A stretch of 64,000 nt of DNA. It comes from Serratia bockelmannii. GTDB lineage: Bacteria; Pseudomonadota; Gammaproteobacteria; Enterobacterales; Enterobacteriaceae. Below the pieces are notes generated by a model, which saw nothing but the letters and a program-made list of their open reading frames with translations, had not been told where the DNA came from and did not search any database. Position numbers and translations under genes: made by a program. Shown here one piece after another: positions 36,494-51,000 of the stretch; position 1 is the first letter of the stretch, and each line of letters begins with the position of its first letter. Where the stretch lies: the NCBI RefSeq assembly GCF_008011855.1, contig NZ_VOUX01000004.1:1-64000 (forward strand), in the 5' to 3' direction.

Positions 36494-36814
36494 ATGGGCA
36501 ATAACAACGACTGGCTAAATTTTGAACACTTGGCCGAAGAAAAACAAATCGATGCGGTAAAACCGCCGTCTATGTATAAAGTTATACTTAACAACGACGA
36601 TTACACACCGATGGAATTTGTGATTGACGTTCTGCAAAAGTTCTTTTCTTATGATATTGAACGCGCAACGCAACTGATGCTCACGGTCCACTATCAAGGC
36701 AAGGCGATCTGTGGTGTTTTTACCGCCGAGGTGGCGGAAACCAAAGTCGTCCATGTGAACCGGTACGCAAGGGAGAACGAGCATCCGTTGCTTTGTACGC
36801 TGGAAAAAGCCTGA
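36494..36814 (+). CDS. clpS: ATP-dependent Clp protease adaptor ClpS
   Basis: A 106-aa adaptor, the exact E. coli length, that binds N-degron substrates (Leu, Phe, Tyr, Trp N-termini) and delivers them to ClpA. The core [25 protein letters not shown] with the NDD-TPMEFV pocket residues and [19 protein letters not shown] are conserved. It is upstream of clpA by 27 bases. Aat, which creates such N-degrons, is encoded nearby. Confidence 0.97.
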   Translation: MGNNNDWLNFEHLAEEKQIDAVKPPSMYKVILNNDDYTPMEFVIDVLQKFFSYDIERATQLMLTVHYQGKAICGVFTAEVAETKVVHVNRYARENEHPLLCTLEKA

Positions 36815-36841
36815 ATAAGGCAATCTATTGGGGAGGTGCTT

Positions 36842-39121
<2,280 letters not shown>

Positions 39122-39136
39122 GGCCGCTTCAGGCAA

Positions 39137-39170
39137 AGAAAAAGCGATGCTTCGGCATCGCTTTTTTTTA
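39137..39170 (+). terminator. Terminator of clpA
   Basis: Stem AGCGATGC / GCATCGCT with TTCG tetraloop, flanked by an A-run and followed by eight T. A classical strong intrinsic terminator. Confidence 0.95.
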
Positions 39171-39202
39171 TGGGTGAGATTCACCGTACAACAGAAACGA
39201 GT

Positions 39203-39563
<361 letters not shown>

Positions 39564-39650
39564 CTACCTTAGTTTTTAACCGGCAAGATAATGCCGAAAA
39601 ACCCCCATTATGTAAAGATGTGTCGGTGAACATTGCACCGTTTCCATCAA

Positions 39651-40376
39651 TTAGTTTACTGGAGAGGGCGGTTCAACCGGCTGTGGGGATATGACTTGCG
39701 GCGCCCAGCACGCCGACGTCAAAGGCCGCCGTTGAAGGGTGCTGAGCTGCTGCAAAAATTGACGGCGCGGAATTTCACGCGCGCCAAGGCGGGCAGTGTG
39801 AGCGTTCAGCACCTGGCAGTCAATCAATTCCCCGCCATTAGCGGCAAAATGGCGGCAAAAGGCCATCAATGCGCATTTTGAGGCGTTGGTGACGCGGCTG
39901 AACATCGATTCGCCGCAGAACAACGCGCCCTGCGCCACGCCGTACATGCCGCCGACCAGTTGATCATCCTGCCATACCTCCACCGAGTGCGCGTAGCCGA
40001 GGCGATGCAGATGCTGATAGGCACGCTGCACCTCCGGGCCGATCCAGGTGCCTTCATCCGGCCGGTGGGCGCAGGCGGCAATCACCGTGGCGAAATCGTG
40101 ATTGAGCGTGATGCGAAACGGATCGTGGCGCAAAAAGCGTTTCAGACTGCGGTTGAGATGAAATTCGGCAGGGAACAGCACCGCACGCGGATCGGGTGAC
40201 CACCACAGAATCGCTTCCCCCGGCGAGTACCAGGGGAAGATGCCGCGCTCGTAGGCTGCCAACAGTCGCGGCGCCGTGAGGTCGCCGCCGATCGCCAGCA
40301 GGCCGTTGGGATCGCGCAGGGCGCCCTCAGGCGAGGGAAACGCCAGCGACTGGGGGGAAAGCTTAACGATGCGCAT
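39651..40376 (-). CDS. aat: Leucyl/phenylalanyl-tRNA-protein transferase
   Basis: A 241-aa enzyme (E. coli 234) that adds Leu or Phe from aminoacyl-tRNA to N-terminal Lys or Arg, making N-degrons for ClpS/ClpAP. Conserved blocks include [78 protein letters not shown] and LIDCQ. It follows cydC at 29 bases. The C-terminus is a few residues longer than in E. coli. Confidence 0.96.
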   Translation of the reverse strand: MRIVKLSPQSLAFPSPEGALRDPNGLLAIGGDLTAPRLLAAYERGIFPWYSPGEAILWWSPDPRAVLFPAEFHLNRSLKRFLRHDPFRITLNHDFATVIAACAHRPDEGTWIGPEVQRAYQHLHRLGYAHSVEVWQDDQLVGGMYGVAQGALFCGESMFSRVTNASKCALMAFCRHFAANGGELIDCQVLNAHTARLGAREIPRRQFLQQLSTLQRRPLTSACWAPQVISPQPVEPPSPVN

Positions 40377-40405
40377 ACAAGGTCTCTGCGTCCTCTACGG
40401 GCCGA

Positions 40406-42145
40406 TTACGGCGCCAGGTTGCTGATACGGTTGCGAAAGCGTGCATAGCGGCCCTGCTGGCGCATCAGGGTGGCGTGATCGCCCTGTTCGACAATTTGGC
40501 CGTCATCCATTACGCAAATGCGGTCGAGATGTTCCAGGCCGTACAAACGGTGCGTCACCAGGATCAGCGTCTTGCCCTGACAATGCCGGCGCAGCAGCGC
40601 CAGGATCTGCTGTTCGGTTTCGGCGTCCAGCCCTTCGGTCGGTTCGTCAAGCAGCAGCAGCGGGGCCGGATGCAGCAGCGCGCGGGCGATACCCAGTCGG
40701 CGCTGTTCGCCGCCGGACAGCTGCCGGCCGCCTTCGCCCAACCAGGCGTTCAGCCCGCCGTCGCTGTCCAGCAATTTGCCCAGCCCAACCTGCTGCAGTA
40801 CGTCACTCAGGCGAGCGTCGTCGGCATTCGGTGCGGCCAACCGCAGGTTTTCCCGCAGCGTATCGCTGAAGATATGCACTCGCTGGCTGACGACCGTGGT
40901 CATCCGACGCAGCGTGGTTTCATCATAATCCTCCAGCGGTTCGCCGTTGAGCAGAATGTTGCCGCCGTCGGTGCGCCAGGCGCGGGTCAGCAGCTGCAGC
41001 AGGGTGGACTTGCCGCAGCCGGTGCGGCCGAGCAAGGCGATGTGTTCGCCGGCCGCGACCTCGAGCGTGACGTCGCGCAGCACCGGCTGCGGCTGATCGG
41101 GATAGGTGAAACTCAGCTGCTGCAGGCTGAGCTGAGCGCGATCGGCCGCGGCCGGGCCGGCCGCCGGGAAGGTGACCTCCGGCTGACGATCGATGATCTG
41201 TTTGACCCGCGTGGCGGAGGCAATCACCTGGCCGAGGTGCTGGAAGGCACCGGCGACCGGCATCAGCGCTTCGAACGACGCCAGTGCGGCGAAGACAAAC
41301 AGCGCGATCAGGGCTCCGGGCTGGGTATCGCCGCCGATGCCGGCGGCGGTCAGCCACAGCAGCAGCGTCACCGTCAGACCGCTGGCGAGGATCATCAGCG
41401 CCTGCGCCTTGCCGCTCAGCGAGGCCTGCTGCCACTGGCGGCGTTGCCACAGCAGTTCGGTGGCGTTCAGCGTCTGGCGGAAGTCGTTGACGGCGCCGAA
41501 CACCACCAGCTCCGCCTGCCCCTGCAGCCAGGCGGTCAGGTCGGTACGGTATTGGCCGCGCAGCGCGGTGAGTTGGCCGCCGATCGGTTTGCCGGCGCGG
41601 TAGAACACCGGCGGCACCAGCAGCAACAGCAGCAACAGAATGCCGCCCAACGTCAGGGCGAGCGCAGGATCCAGCCAGCTCAGGCCGTAGGTGACCACCA
41701 GGATCACCACCGCCGCGCTGATCAGCGGCGAGATCACCCGCAGATAAAGGTGATCCAGCGTGTCCACGTCCGCCACCAGGCGGTTGAGCAGGTCGGCCTG
41801 GCGAAAGCGAGCGATGCCGCCCGGCGCCAGCGGCAGGATCTTGCTGAAGGTGAACACTCGCAAGTGCGACAGCACGCGGAAGGTGGCGTCGTGGCTGACC
41901 ACGCGCTCGGCGTAGCGCCCGGCGGTGCGGAAGATCGCCGCGCCGCGCACGCCGGCGGCCGGCAGCATGTAGTTGAAGGTCAGCAGGCCCGCCAATCCGG
42001 CCAGCGAAGAGGCGGCCAGGAACCAGCCGGAAAGCGCCAGCAGGCCGATGCTGGCCAGCAGGGTGACGATCGCCAAAAGGATGCCCAGGCTAATCAGCAG
42101 GCTATGGCGGCGATACAACGCCAAAAACGGCAGCAAAACGCGCAT
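40406..42145 (-). CDS. cydC: Cysteine/glutathione ABC exporter subunit CydC
   Basis: A 579-aa inner-membrane half-transporter (E. coli 573). With CydD it exports cysteine and glutathione to the periplasm and is needed for cytochrome bd assembly. Six membrane helices occupy about residues 1-320. The ATPase has Walker A GRTGCGKST, signature LSGGEQRRLG and Walker B LLLLDEPTEGLD. It starts two bases after the cydD stop, so the pair is translationally coupled. Confidence 0.96.
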   Translation of the reverse strand: MRVLLPFLALYRRHSLLISLGILLAIVTLLASIGLLALSGWFLAASSLAGLAGLLTFNYMLPAAGVRGAAIFRTAGRYAERVVSHDATFRVLSHLRVFTFSKILPLAPGGIARFRQADLLNRLVADVDTLDHLYLRVISPLISAAVVILVVTYGLSWLDPALALTLGGILLLLLLLVPPVFYRAGKPIGGQLTALRGQYRTDLTAWLQGQAELVVFGAVNDFRQTLNATELLWQRRQWQQASLSGKAQALMILASGLTVTLLLWLTAAGIGGDTQPGALIALFVFAALASFEALMPVAGAFQHLGQVIASATRVKQIIDRQPEVTFPAAGPAAADRAQLSLQQLSFTYPDQPQPVLRDVTLEVAAGEHIALLGRTGCGKSTLLQLLTRAWRTDGGNILLNGEPLEDYDETTLRRMTTVVSQRVHIFSDTLRENLRLAAPNADDARLSDVLQQVGLGKLLDSDGGLNAWLGEGGRQLSGGEQRRLGIARALLHPAPLLLLDEPTEGLDAETEQQILALLRRHCQGKTLILVTHRLYGLEHLDRICVMDDGQIVEQGDHATLMRQQGRYARFRNRISNLAP

Positions 42146-42147
42146 GA

Positions 42148-43914
42148 TTAAAGCTCCCCGCGGCGATGGGCGATCAGAGTGGCGAACAGGCCCGGCTGGG
42201 CGCTGAGGGTGGCGTAATCGCCCTGTTGCACGATGCGCCCGTTATCCATCACCCAGATCTGATCGTAGTCTTCGGTGTCTTCCAACTGGTGCGTGACCAG
42301 TAGGGTGGTTTGCTGATGCGAAGCGGCATTCAACGCCTGCATCACCCGTTGTTCGCTGTGGGCATCGAGACTGGCGGCCGGTTCATCCAGCAGCAGCAAG
42401 CGGCGCGGGCCGATCAGCGCCCGGGCGACCGCCACGCGCTGCGCCTGGCCGACCGACAGGCGGGCGGCGTTGTCGCCTACTTCGGTGTCGAGCCCCTGCG
42501 GCAGATACGGCAACAGTTCGCTGACGTAGGCGAGTTCCACCGCCTGCTGCAGCTGCGCTTCGTCGGCCTGCGGGCAGCCCAGCAGGATATTGGCGCGCAA
42601 GGTTTGCGCTGGCAGGTGTGGGTTCTGACCGACCCAGCTCAGCTGTTGCCTCCAGTTTTCTGCGGACAGTTCACGCAGTTCGATGCCGTTGACGGTCAAC
42701 GAGCCGCGGTAGGGCAGGAAGCCGAGCAGCAGATTGAGCAGCGAGCTTTTGCCGGCGCCGCTCAGCCCGACCAGCGCTACGCGCTGCTGCGGTTGCAGGG
42801 TGAAACTCAGCGGCCCGGCCAGCAGTACGCCGTTCGGCGACAGGATTTCCAATGCGTTCGCCTGCAGCCTCAGCGGTTGATCGGCGAGCAGTTGCCGCGT
42901 GCCGTTGCCCATCTGCTCGCCTTCGGCGCTAAGGAAGGTTTCCAGCGCTTCCGCCGCGCCGACCGCCTGCGCCTTGGCATGGTAGAAGGTGCCGAGATCG
43001 CGCAGCGGTTGGAAAAACTCCGGCGCCAGAATCAGCACCAGAAAACCGGAAAACAGCGTTACGCCGAGGCCATAGCTGCCGAAGTTGAGTTCGCCGAGGT
43101 AAGAAAAGCCGAAGTACACCGCCACCACGGCGATGGAAATCGAAGCGAAGAACTCCAGCACGCCGGAAGAGAGGAAGGCCATACGCAGCACTTCCATGGT
43201 GCGGCTGCGGAAGTCTTCGGAGGATTTGGCGATCTGCGCCGTTTCGGCCTGCGCGCGGTCGAACAACCGCAGGGTGTCCAGGCCGCGCAGGCGGTCGAGG
43301 AAGTTGCCGCTCAATCGCGCCAGCGCCACGAAGTTGCGGCGGTTGGCGTCGGCGGCCCCCATGCCCACCAGCGCCATAAACAGCGGGATCAGCGGCGCGG
43401 TCGCCAACAGAATCAAACCGGCGGCCCAGTTGATCGGGAAGACGGCGATCAAGATCAGCAGCGGGATAAACACCGCCAGATACATCTGCGGTAGATAGCG
43501 CGAGTAATAGTCCTGCATATCCTCGATCTGCTCGACGATGATGCTGGCCCAACTGCCCGCCGGTTTGCCCTGGATCCAGGCCGGGCCGAGCTGCTGCAGT
43601 TTATCCAGCACCTGCTGGCGCATGCGCTGACGGATCACCTGGCCACACAGGAAACCGACCCGTTCCCGCAGCCAGCTCAACAGCGCCCGCAATGCGAACG
43701 CGACGGCCAGCCAGATAAACGAAGGGATCAGCTGTTCGCGCGGGGTATGTTCGATGATCAGGGCGTGCAGCAGGCTGGCCAGCAGCCACGCCTGCGCCAC
43801 GATCAGCAGGCCGCTGAACAGCCCCAACAGCATGGAAAGGCGCAGCCAACGCTGCGCCAACGAACTCTGGGTTTTAAGCCAACGGGTTAACTGTTGCTGT
43901 CTGTTTTTTTTCAT
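42148..43914 (-). CDS. cydD: Cysteine/glutathione ABC exporter subunit CydD
   Basis: A 588-aa partner of CydC (E. coli 588 aa), likewise with six transmembrane helices and a C-terminal ABC domain: Walker A GLSGAGKSS, signature LSVGQAQRVA (a degenerate LSxGQ form usual for CydD), Walker B LLLLDEPAASLD. In E. coli trxB lies upstream; here a gst and a lysR gene separate them. Confidence 0.96.
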   Translation of the reverse strand: MKKNRQQQLTRWLKTQSSLAQRWLRLSMLLGLFSGLLIVAQAWLLASLLHALIIEHTPREQLIPSFIWLAVAFALRALLSWLRERVGFLCGQVIRQRMRQQVLDKLQQLGPAWIQGKPAGSWASIIVEQIEDMQDYYSRYLPQMYLAVFIPLLILIAVFPINWAAGLILLATAPLIPLFMALVGMGAADANRRNFVALARLSGNFLDRLRGLDTLRLFDRAQAETAQIAKSSEDFRSRTMEVLRMAFLSSGVLEFFASISIAVVAVYFGFSYLGELNFGSYGLGVTLFSGFLVLILAPEFFQPLRDLGTFYHAKAQAVGAAEALETFLSAEGEQMGNGTRQLLADQPLRLQANALEILSPNGVLLAGPLSFTLQPQQRVALVGLSGAGKSSLLNLLLGFLPYRGSLTVNGIELRELSAENWRQQLSWVGQNPHLPAQTLRANILLGCPQADEAQLQQAVELAYVSELLPYLPQGLDTEVGDNAARLSVGQAQRVAVARALIGPRRLLLLDEPAASLDAHSEQRVMQALNAASHQQTTLLVTHQLEDTEDYDQIWVMDNGRIVQQGDYATLSAQPGLFATLIAHRRGEL

Positions 43915-44089
43915 CAGATATGCGTCTGCGTCGCCGGTGCCCGTTTGTTACAGGCTGGGTTAACGTACTGTTAAATAATAGTGTTTGGCGCAATCGGCGA
44001 CAAACAAGCGAGGTCCCATGTTACCTCGTCACCCGGCAGACTGAAAATAATAAAGCGTCCAAATGTGGCTATAACAGACGCGTTACCGG

Positions 44090-44707
44090 CTATTTGACTT
44101 GCTCACTCGTGGCCTCGGCTTCCAGAGCGGCGCGCACCGACGCTCGCTCTGCGATCCGCGTCACATAATGCTGGAGCGGTGGCCACTCGCTCAGCGAAAT
44201 CTCGAAGCGCGCCATCCAGCGCAACACGGTAAACAGATAAGCGTCAGCGACGCTGAAATACGTTCCCAATAGGTAAGTTTGTTGTGCCAACGCTTGCGCG
44301 AGATAACCCAATCGCCGTCTCAACTTGTCGCGCAGCAACGCCTTGGCATCTTCGGGCAGGGCATCATTGAACAAGGGGGCGGCACCGGCATGGATCTCGC
44401 TGGTGATGAAATTAAGCCATTCCTGCAGCCTTACCCGCTCAAAGGCCGTCGGTGGCGGTGCCAGCCGGCTCTCTGGGCGCTGGTCGGCGAGGTATTGAAC
44501 GATGGCGGGGCCTTCGGTGATCACGTTGCCGTCGTCCAGCTGCAGGGCGGCGACGTAACCTTTTGGGTTGATGCGATAGAAATCCTCACCGTCGGCGCAG
44601 CGCTTGCTGCGATTGTTTACCCTGACCAGGGTGAAAGGGATCGCTAATTCCCGCAGGACGATATGTGGGGCCAGCGAGCAGGCATCGGGAGCAAAATACA
44701 GCTTCAT
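44090..44707 (-). CDS. Glutathione S-transferase, beta class (GstA-like)
   Basis: A 205-aa cytosolic protein with the thioredoxin-like N-terminal domain (MKLYFAPDACSLAPHIVLRE) holding the beta-class Cys10 in DACSLAPHI, the cis-proline region FYRINPKGYVAALQL, and the glutathione-binding TEGPAIVQYLAD. The C-terminal helical domain contains FSVADAYLFTVLRW. It resembles E. coli GstA, whose gene lies elsewhere. The ATG at 44707 has a weak ribosome-binding site (GGAAAT). A LysR-type gene lies 93 bases upstream on the same strand, so the two may form a unit. Confidence 0.87.
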   Translation of the reverse strand: MKLYFAPDACSLAPHIVLRELAIPFTLVRVNNRSKRCADGEDFYRINPKGYVAALQLDDGNVITEGPAIVQYLADQRPESRLAPPPTAFERVRLQEWLNFITSEIHAGAAPLFNDALPEDAKALLRDKLRRRLGYLAQALAQQTYLLGTYFSVADAYLFTVLRWMARFEISLSEWPPLQHYVTRIAERASVRAALEAEATSEQVK

Positions 44708-44800
44708 GCTATTTCCTTGTGGGTCAATGAGAACGCTTGCCACAGCATGCCGATGCGGGCACCGGCGGGGAAATGGAAATTTCAGAAAGCCGCTATTAAC

Positions 44801-45688
44801 TCAGCGACTGGCCAGGGTTTGCTCCTGTTCGCGCAGGTAATTCAGCAGGGTTTGGACGGGGGGCTGGGTCACCGCCTCGGATGAGCAGGCCAGGCCGAAA
44901 CGACGATAAACCGGCGCAACGAGCGGTAGAGCGCAAACTCCGAGCGCATCGGGCGGGATCACCGACGCGGGCATCAGCGCAACGCCCGTGCCTTCTCTGA
45001 CCAGCGTCAACGCCGTTTGCCAATCGCTGACGGTGGCGCGGATATCGGCCAGTGCCAGGCCCGACTGCTGCGCCAAACTTTGCGCATTCACATCACATCC
45101 GCCGGTCGCCAGGATGAAAGGCAGCCGGAACAGGGCATCCAGCGCCACCGGCCGCCGCGCTCGCGCCAGCGGGTGCGCGCTGGGCACGACCGCTAACCAG
45201 GTGTCTTCCCCCAAAGGGAAACACAGCCGCTCCGGTGCCGGATTGAGCACCACGCCGATGTCTGCCGTTGCCGATGTTAACCAGCTCTCCACTTCGTGGT
45301 CGGTGCCCTCGAGCGTAATCAGCTCAATGTCGGGATACAGACGGCGAAACTTGCGCAGCAGCGGCGGCAACAGCTTGCTAAATGCCGACGGGAAACTGGC
45401 CAGGCGTATTTTGCCCGCGTGCGCGTTACCGGCTTGCTGCGCGCATTGTTGAATGGCCCGCAGTCCTTCCAACATCGTGCGGGCATGGGCGACGATCTGC
45501 AGGCCGCTTTGGGTCAGGACGACATTGTGTGGCTGGCGCACCAAAAGCCGGGTGCTCAGCATCGTCTCCAGTTGAGCGATGGCCTGGCTGGCGGCAGACT
45601 GCGTCATGCCGCAGAGCGCCGCAGCCTGAGTGATGGTGCCGTTGTCGGCGACGGCAACCAGCAAGCGCCAGTGAAGAAGATTATGCAT
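44801..45688 (-). CDS. LysR family transcriptional regulator
   Basis: A 295-aa regulator: winged helix-turn-helix in residues 1-60 (WRLLVAVADNGTITQAAALCGMTQSAASQAIAQLETML) and a LysR effector-binding domain (about 90-290; IRLASFPSAFSKLLPPLLRKF). Target and ligand unknown. It lies upstream of the gst in the same orientation, unlike the divergent layout usual for LysR genes and their targets. AGGAGG is about 12 bases before the ATG, a long spacing. Confidence 0.88.
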   Translation of the reverse strand: MHNLLHWRLLVAVADNGTITQAAALCGMTQSAASQAIAQLETMLSTRLLVRQPHNVVLTQSGLQIVAHARTMLEGLRAIQQCAQQAGNAHAGKIRLASFPSAFSKLLPPLLRKFRRLYPDIELITLEGTDHEVESWLTSATADIGVVLNPAPERLCFPLGEDTWLAVVPSAHPLARARRPVALDALFRLPFILATGGCDVNAQSLAQQSGLALADIRATVSDWQTALTLVREGTGVALMPASVIPPDALGVCALPLVAPVYRRFGLACSSEAVTQPPVQTLLNYLREQEQTLASR

Positions 45689-45714
45689 CGGCGTGCATCC
45701 TCCTGGGGGCTGAA

Positions 45715-45745
45715 GACAAAAAAAGCGGCTCGAGAGCCGCTTTTT
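45715..45745. terminator. Terminator of trxB (bidirectional)
   Basis: AGCGGCT / AGCCGCT stem with a 4-nt loop, flanked by a run of A on the left and T on the right. On the minus strand it ends trxB with eight U. Confidence 0.9.
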
Positions 45746-45763
45746 GCTGATGAAGAGAACGTC

Positions 45764-47389
<1,626 letters not shown>

Positions 47390-47884
47390 ATGGCAGACAA
47401 CAAGAAACGCCCGGGTAAAGATCTCGACCGTATCGACCGCAACATCCTGAATGAGCTGCAGAAGGATGGGCGTATTTCGAACGTCGAGCTTTCGAAGCGC
47501 GTGGGGTTATCCCCGACACCATGTTTAGAACGCGTGCGCCGTCTCGAGCGCCAGGGTTTCATTCATGGCTATACCGCATTGCTTAACCCGCATTATCTGG
47601 ATGCGTCCCTGCTGGTTTTCGTGGAGATCACGCTGAACCGTGGCGCGCCGGATGTGTTTGAGCAATTCAACTCGGCAGTGCAGAAGCTTGAAGAGATTCA
47701 GGAGTGTCATCTGGTTTCCGGTGATTTCGACTACCTGTTGAAAACCCGCGTACCGGACATGTCGGCGTACCGCAAACTGCTGGGCGAAACCTTGCTGCGT
47801 TTGCCGGGGGTCAACGACACCCGTACCTACGTAGTGATGGAAGAAGTGAAACAGAGTAACCGTCTGGTTATCAAAACACGGTAA
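47390..47884 (+). CDS. lrp: Leucine-responsive regulatory protein Lrp
   Basis: A 164-aa global regulator, the same length as E. coli Lrp and nearly identical. The N-terminal helix-turn-helix (DGRISNVELSKRVGLSPTPCLERVRRLE) is followed by the RAM ligand-binding domain. It controls amino-acid metabolism and transport in response to leucine. The start MADNKKRPGKDL at 47390 matches the family; an in-frame GTG at 47351 does not. Confidence 0.98.
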   Translation: MADNKKRPGKDLDRIDRNILNELQKDGRISNVELSKRVGLSPTPCLERVRRLERQGFIHGYTALLNPHYLDASLLVFVEITLNRGAPDVFEQFNSAVQKLEEIQECHLVSGDFDYLLKTRVPDMSAYRKLLGETLLRLPGVNDTRTYVVMEEVKQSNRLVIKTR

Positions 47885-47921
47885 GGTGCAGGTGCAAAAC
47901 CTGATTAAATTGGTTACACTC

Positions 47922-47937
47922 CTGTTTATTCATACAG
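47922..47937 (+). promoter_or_regulatory. LexA (SOS) box upstream of ftsK
   Basis: CTGTTTATTCATACAG is a perfect CTGT-N8-ACAG LexA site, 38 bases after the lrp stop and 67 before the ftsK start. E. coli ftsK has an SOS-inducible promoter (dinH) at the same place. Confidence 0.88.
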
Positions 47938-47942
47938 TTTCG

Positions 47943-47965
47943 GCGCCGGGGAAGCTTCTCGGCGC
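47943..47965 (+). other. Hairpin between the LexA box and ftsK
   Basis: GCGCCG / CGGCGC stem with inner GAAG/CTTC pairing. It may act as the lrp terminator or as structure in the ftsK leader; no good U-run follows. Confidence 0.5.
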
Positions 47966-48004
47966 TGTTGCTATGTCAGCTAACAGGAACCTGGAGAGCC
48001 TTTC

Positions 48005-51000
48005 TTGAGCCAGGAATATACAGAAGATAAAGAAGTTACCCTGAAAAGACTCAGCAGTGGCCGGCGTTTGCTGGAGGCTGCGCTTATCGTGGTAGCGATT
48101 TTTGCCGTTTACCTCATGGCTGCGTTGGTCAGTTTCAATCCGTCTGACCCAAGCTGGTCGCAGACCGCGTGGCATGAGCCGATTCACAATTTGGGCGGCG
48201 GTGTTGGGGCCTGGTTGGCCGACACGCTGTTCTTCACCTTCGGGGTGCTCGCCTACGCGATACCGCCGATCATGCTGATCCTGTGCTGGGCAGCCTATCG
48301 CCAACGCGGCAACAAAGACTACGTCGACTATTTCGCGCTCTCCCTGCGCCTGATCGGTACCTTGGCGTTAGTGCTTACCTCCTGCGGGTTGGCGGCGCTG
48401 AACGTTGACGATCTCTATTACTTCGCTTCCGGCGGCGTGATCGGCAGCCTGCTGAGCAACGCCATGTTGCCGTGGTTCAACGGCATCGGCGCTACGCTGG
48501 CGCTGCTGTGCGTGTGGGCGGCGGGGCTGACGCTGTTTACCGGCTGGTCCTGGCTGGTGATCGCCGAGAAGATCGGCGGTGCGGTGTTGGGCGTCGCGAC
48601 GGTGATGACCAATCGCTCACGCCGCGAAGATCGCTATTTCGAGGATGACGAGCGTTACGTTGACGACGAGCCTGAGCAGGCAGGGAAGGGCGCCGCTGCA
48701 GCGGTTGCGGCGACCGCCGCCGGAGCCGCGGCTGCCGATGACGACGTGCTGTTCTCCGCACCCTCGGTCACCGAAATCGCCAAAGAGGCGGGGGAAGACG
48801 CCGCCGATCCGTTGCTCAGCGGCCTGCGAGCCGACGATAGTGAGGTTGAAGCCGACGCCGCGCCAATCGCGCCGGCGGCTTCGCCTGCACCAGCGGTGAA
48901 GGCAGAGATCCACGAGCCCGTTGCCGCGCCGATCGCCACACAGGCGCCGTCGGTAACGGTGGCGCCGGCCGCGCCGGCCTCGGTCAATCAGCACCCGGTG
49001 AGCCCCCCGGCGCAAGACGCCACGCCGCCGCTGTATTCCTTCGAAATCCCGGAAGAAACACCAGCGCCTAAGGCGACGCGGCCTGTCGATCCTTATCAGG
49101 ATGACGATGAGCCGCGCCTGGGCAATTGGCAAGAGCCGGCCCCGCAGCCGGCAGCGCGTTCTCCCTTTGATTTTACCGCCGCGCAGCGCGACAGTGCCGA
49201 CGTCAGCGGAGCAGATGGTTTCAGCGCCGCCGGCGCCAAGCCACAACTGGATACGGCAGCCGCTGCCGCTGCGGGCGCCGCGGCGGCGACCTTTATGCCG
49301 GCCTTCACGGCGACCAGCGACGGCAATTCTCAGGTTAAACAGGGTATCGGCCCTGAGTTGCCGCGGCCGAATCCGGTGCGTATTCCGACCCGTCGTGAGC
49401 TGGCTTCCTACGGCATCAAGCTGCCTTCGCAGCGTGCGGCCGAGCAGGAACAGCGCCAGGCCGAGGTGGAGCCTCAGCAGCCGACGGCGGTGAGCCCGCA
49501 GGAAGAAGAGGCGCTGCAGGAAGCTGCGCTGCGTCAGGCGTTTGCCGAGCAGCAAAGCCAACGCTACGGCGAAAGCTACGCGCCGGAGCAAGATGACGAG
49601 AGCGCCCTGCAGGAAGCTGAGCTGAGCAAGGCGTTTGCCGAACAGCAGAGCCAACGTTATGGCGAAGGTTATCAACAGAACGACGAAGAGGCGCTGCAAG
49701 AGGCCGCGCTGCGCCAGGCGTTCGCCGAGCAGCAGCAGGCACGCTACGGCCAGCAAGAACCGGCCCCGCAGGCGCCGGCTGCCAGCCCGGTCGATACCCG
49801 CAATGCTTTCAGCTTCTCGCCGATGGCGGATTTAGTGGACGATGGCCCGAGCGAGCCGATGTTCACGCTGTCCCCGCAGCTTGAAGAGCGCATTGAACAG
49901 CAAAGCGAGCAAGAGGACGACGTGCCGTTCGGCCAGTTTGAGCCTGCGGCGCCGGCTGCCCAGCAACCGCATGCGCAGCCGCAACAATACCAACAGCCGC
50001 AGCAGCAATCTTATCAGCAGCCGCAGCAACAACAGCAGTATCAACAGCCGTCGCAGCAGCAATATCAGCAGCCACAGCAACCGGTGCAGCAGCAGCCTCA
50101 GCAAGCTCCGGCTGAGCCGCACCCGGCGATGGACAGCCTGATTCACCCGTTCCTGATGCGCAACGATCAGCCGCTGCAGAAGCCGACCACGCCGCTGCCG
50201 ACGCTGGATCTGCTGACCGAAGCGCCGAAAGAGGTGGAGCCGGTCGACTCCTTCGCGCTGGAACAGAAAGCGCGCCTGGTGGAGGCCAGTTTGGCCGATT
50301 ACCGCGTAAAAGCCGACGTGGTGGATATCCTGCCGGGGCCGGTCATCACCCGCTTCGAGCTGGATCTGGCGCCGGGCGTCAAAGCGGCGCGTATTTCCAA
50401 CCTGTCGCGCGATCTGGCGCGCTCGCTGTCGACTTCGGCGGTGCGCGTGGTGGAAGTGATCCCCGGTAAGCCTTATGTCGGTCTGGAACTGCCGAACGCC
50501 AAGCGGCAAACGGTGTACCTGCGCGAAGTGCTGGACTGCCCGGCCTTCCGCGACAATCCGTCGCCGCTGTCCATCGTATTGGGTAAAGACATCTCCGGCG
50601 AACCGGTGGTGGCCGATCTAGGCAAAATGCCGCACTTGCTGGTCGCCGGTACCACCGGTTCCGGTAAATCGGTCGGGGTCAACGCCATGATCCTGAGCAT
50701 CCTGTATAAGGCCACGCCGAAAGAAGTGCGCTTTATCATGATCGACCCGAAAATGCTGGAGCTGTCGGTTTACGAAGGTATTCCGCACCTGTTGACCGAT
50801 GTGGTCACCGACATGAAAGACGCCGCCAACGCGCTGCGCTGGTGCGTGGGTGAGATGGAACGCCGCTACAAACTGATGTCTGCCCTGGGCGTGCGTAACC
50901 TGGCCGGCTACAACGAGCGTGTCGATCAGGCCGAAGCGATGGGGCGTCCGATCCCGGATCCGTTCTGGAAACCGACCGACAGCATGGACATCACGCCGCC

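Noticed and set aside
40475-42151. A 558-codon frame opposite cydC, and similar long frames opposite poxB (24015-25301), hcp (27411-28718) and clpA (37592-39184)
   Set aside because: All are mirror frames of highly biased coding sequence with Gln/Arg/His-rich translations and no start-site context.
49975-50115. CAG/CAA-rich repeats suggesting a microsatellite or array
   Set aside because: They are the codons of the Gln-rich FtsK linker, in frame and without conserved spacers; not a CRISPR array or mobile element.
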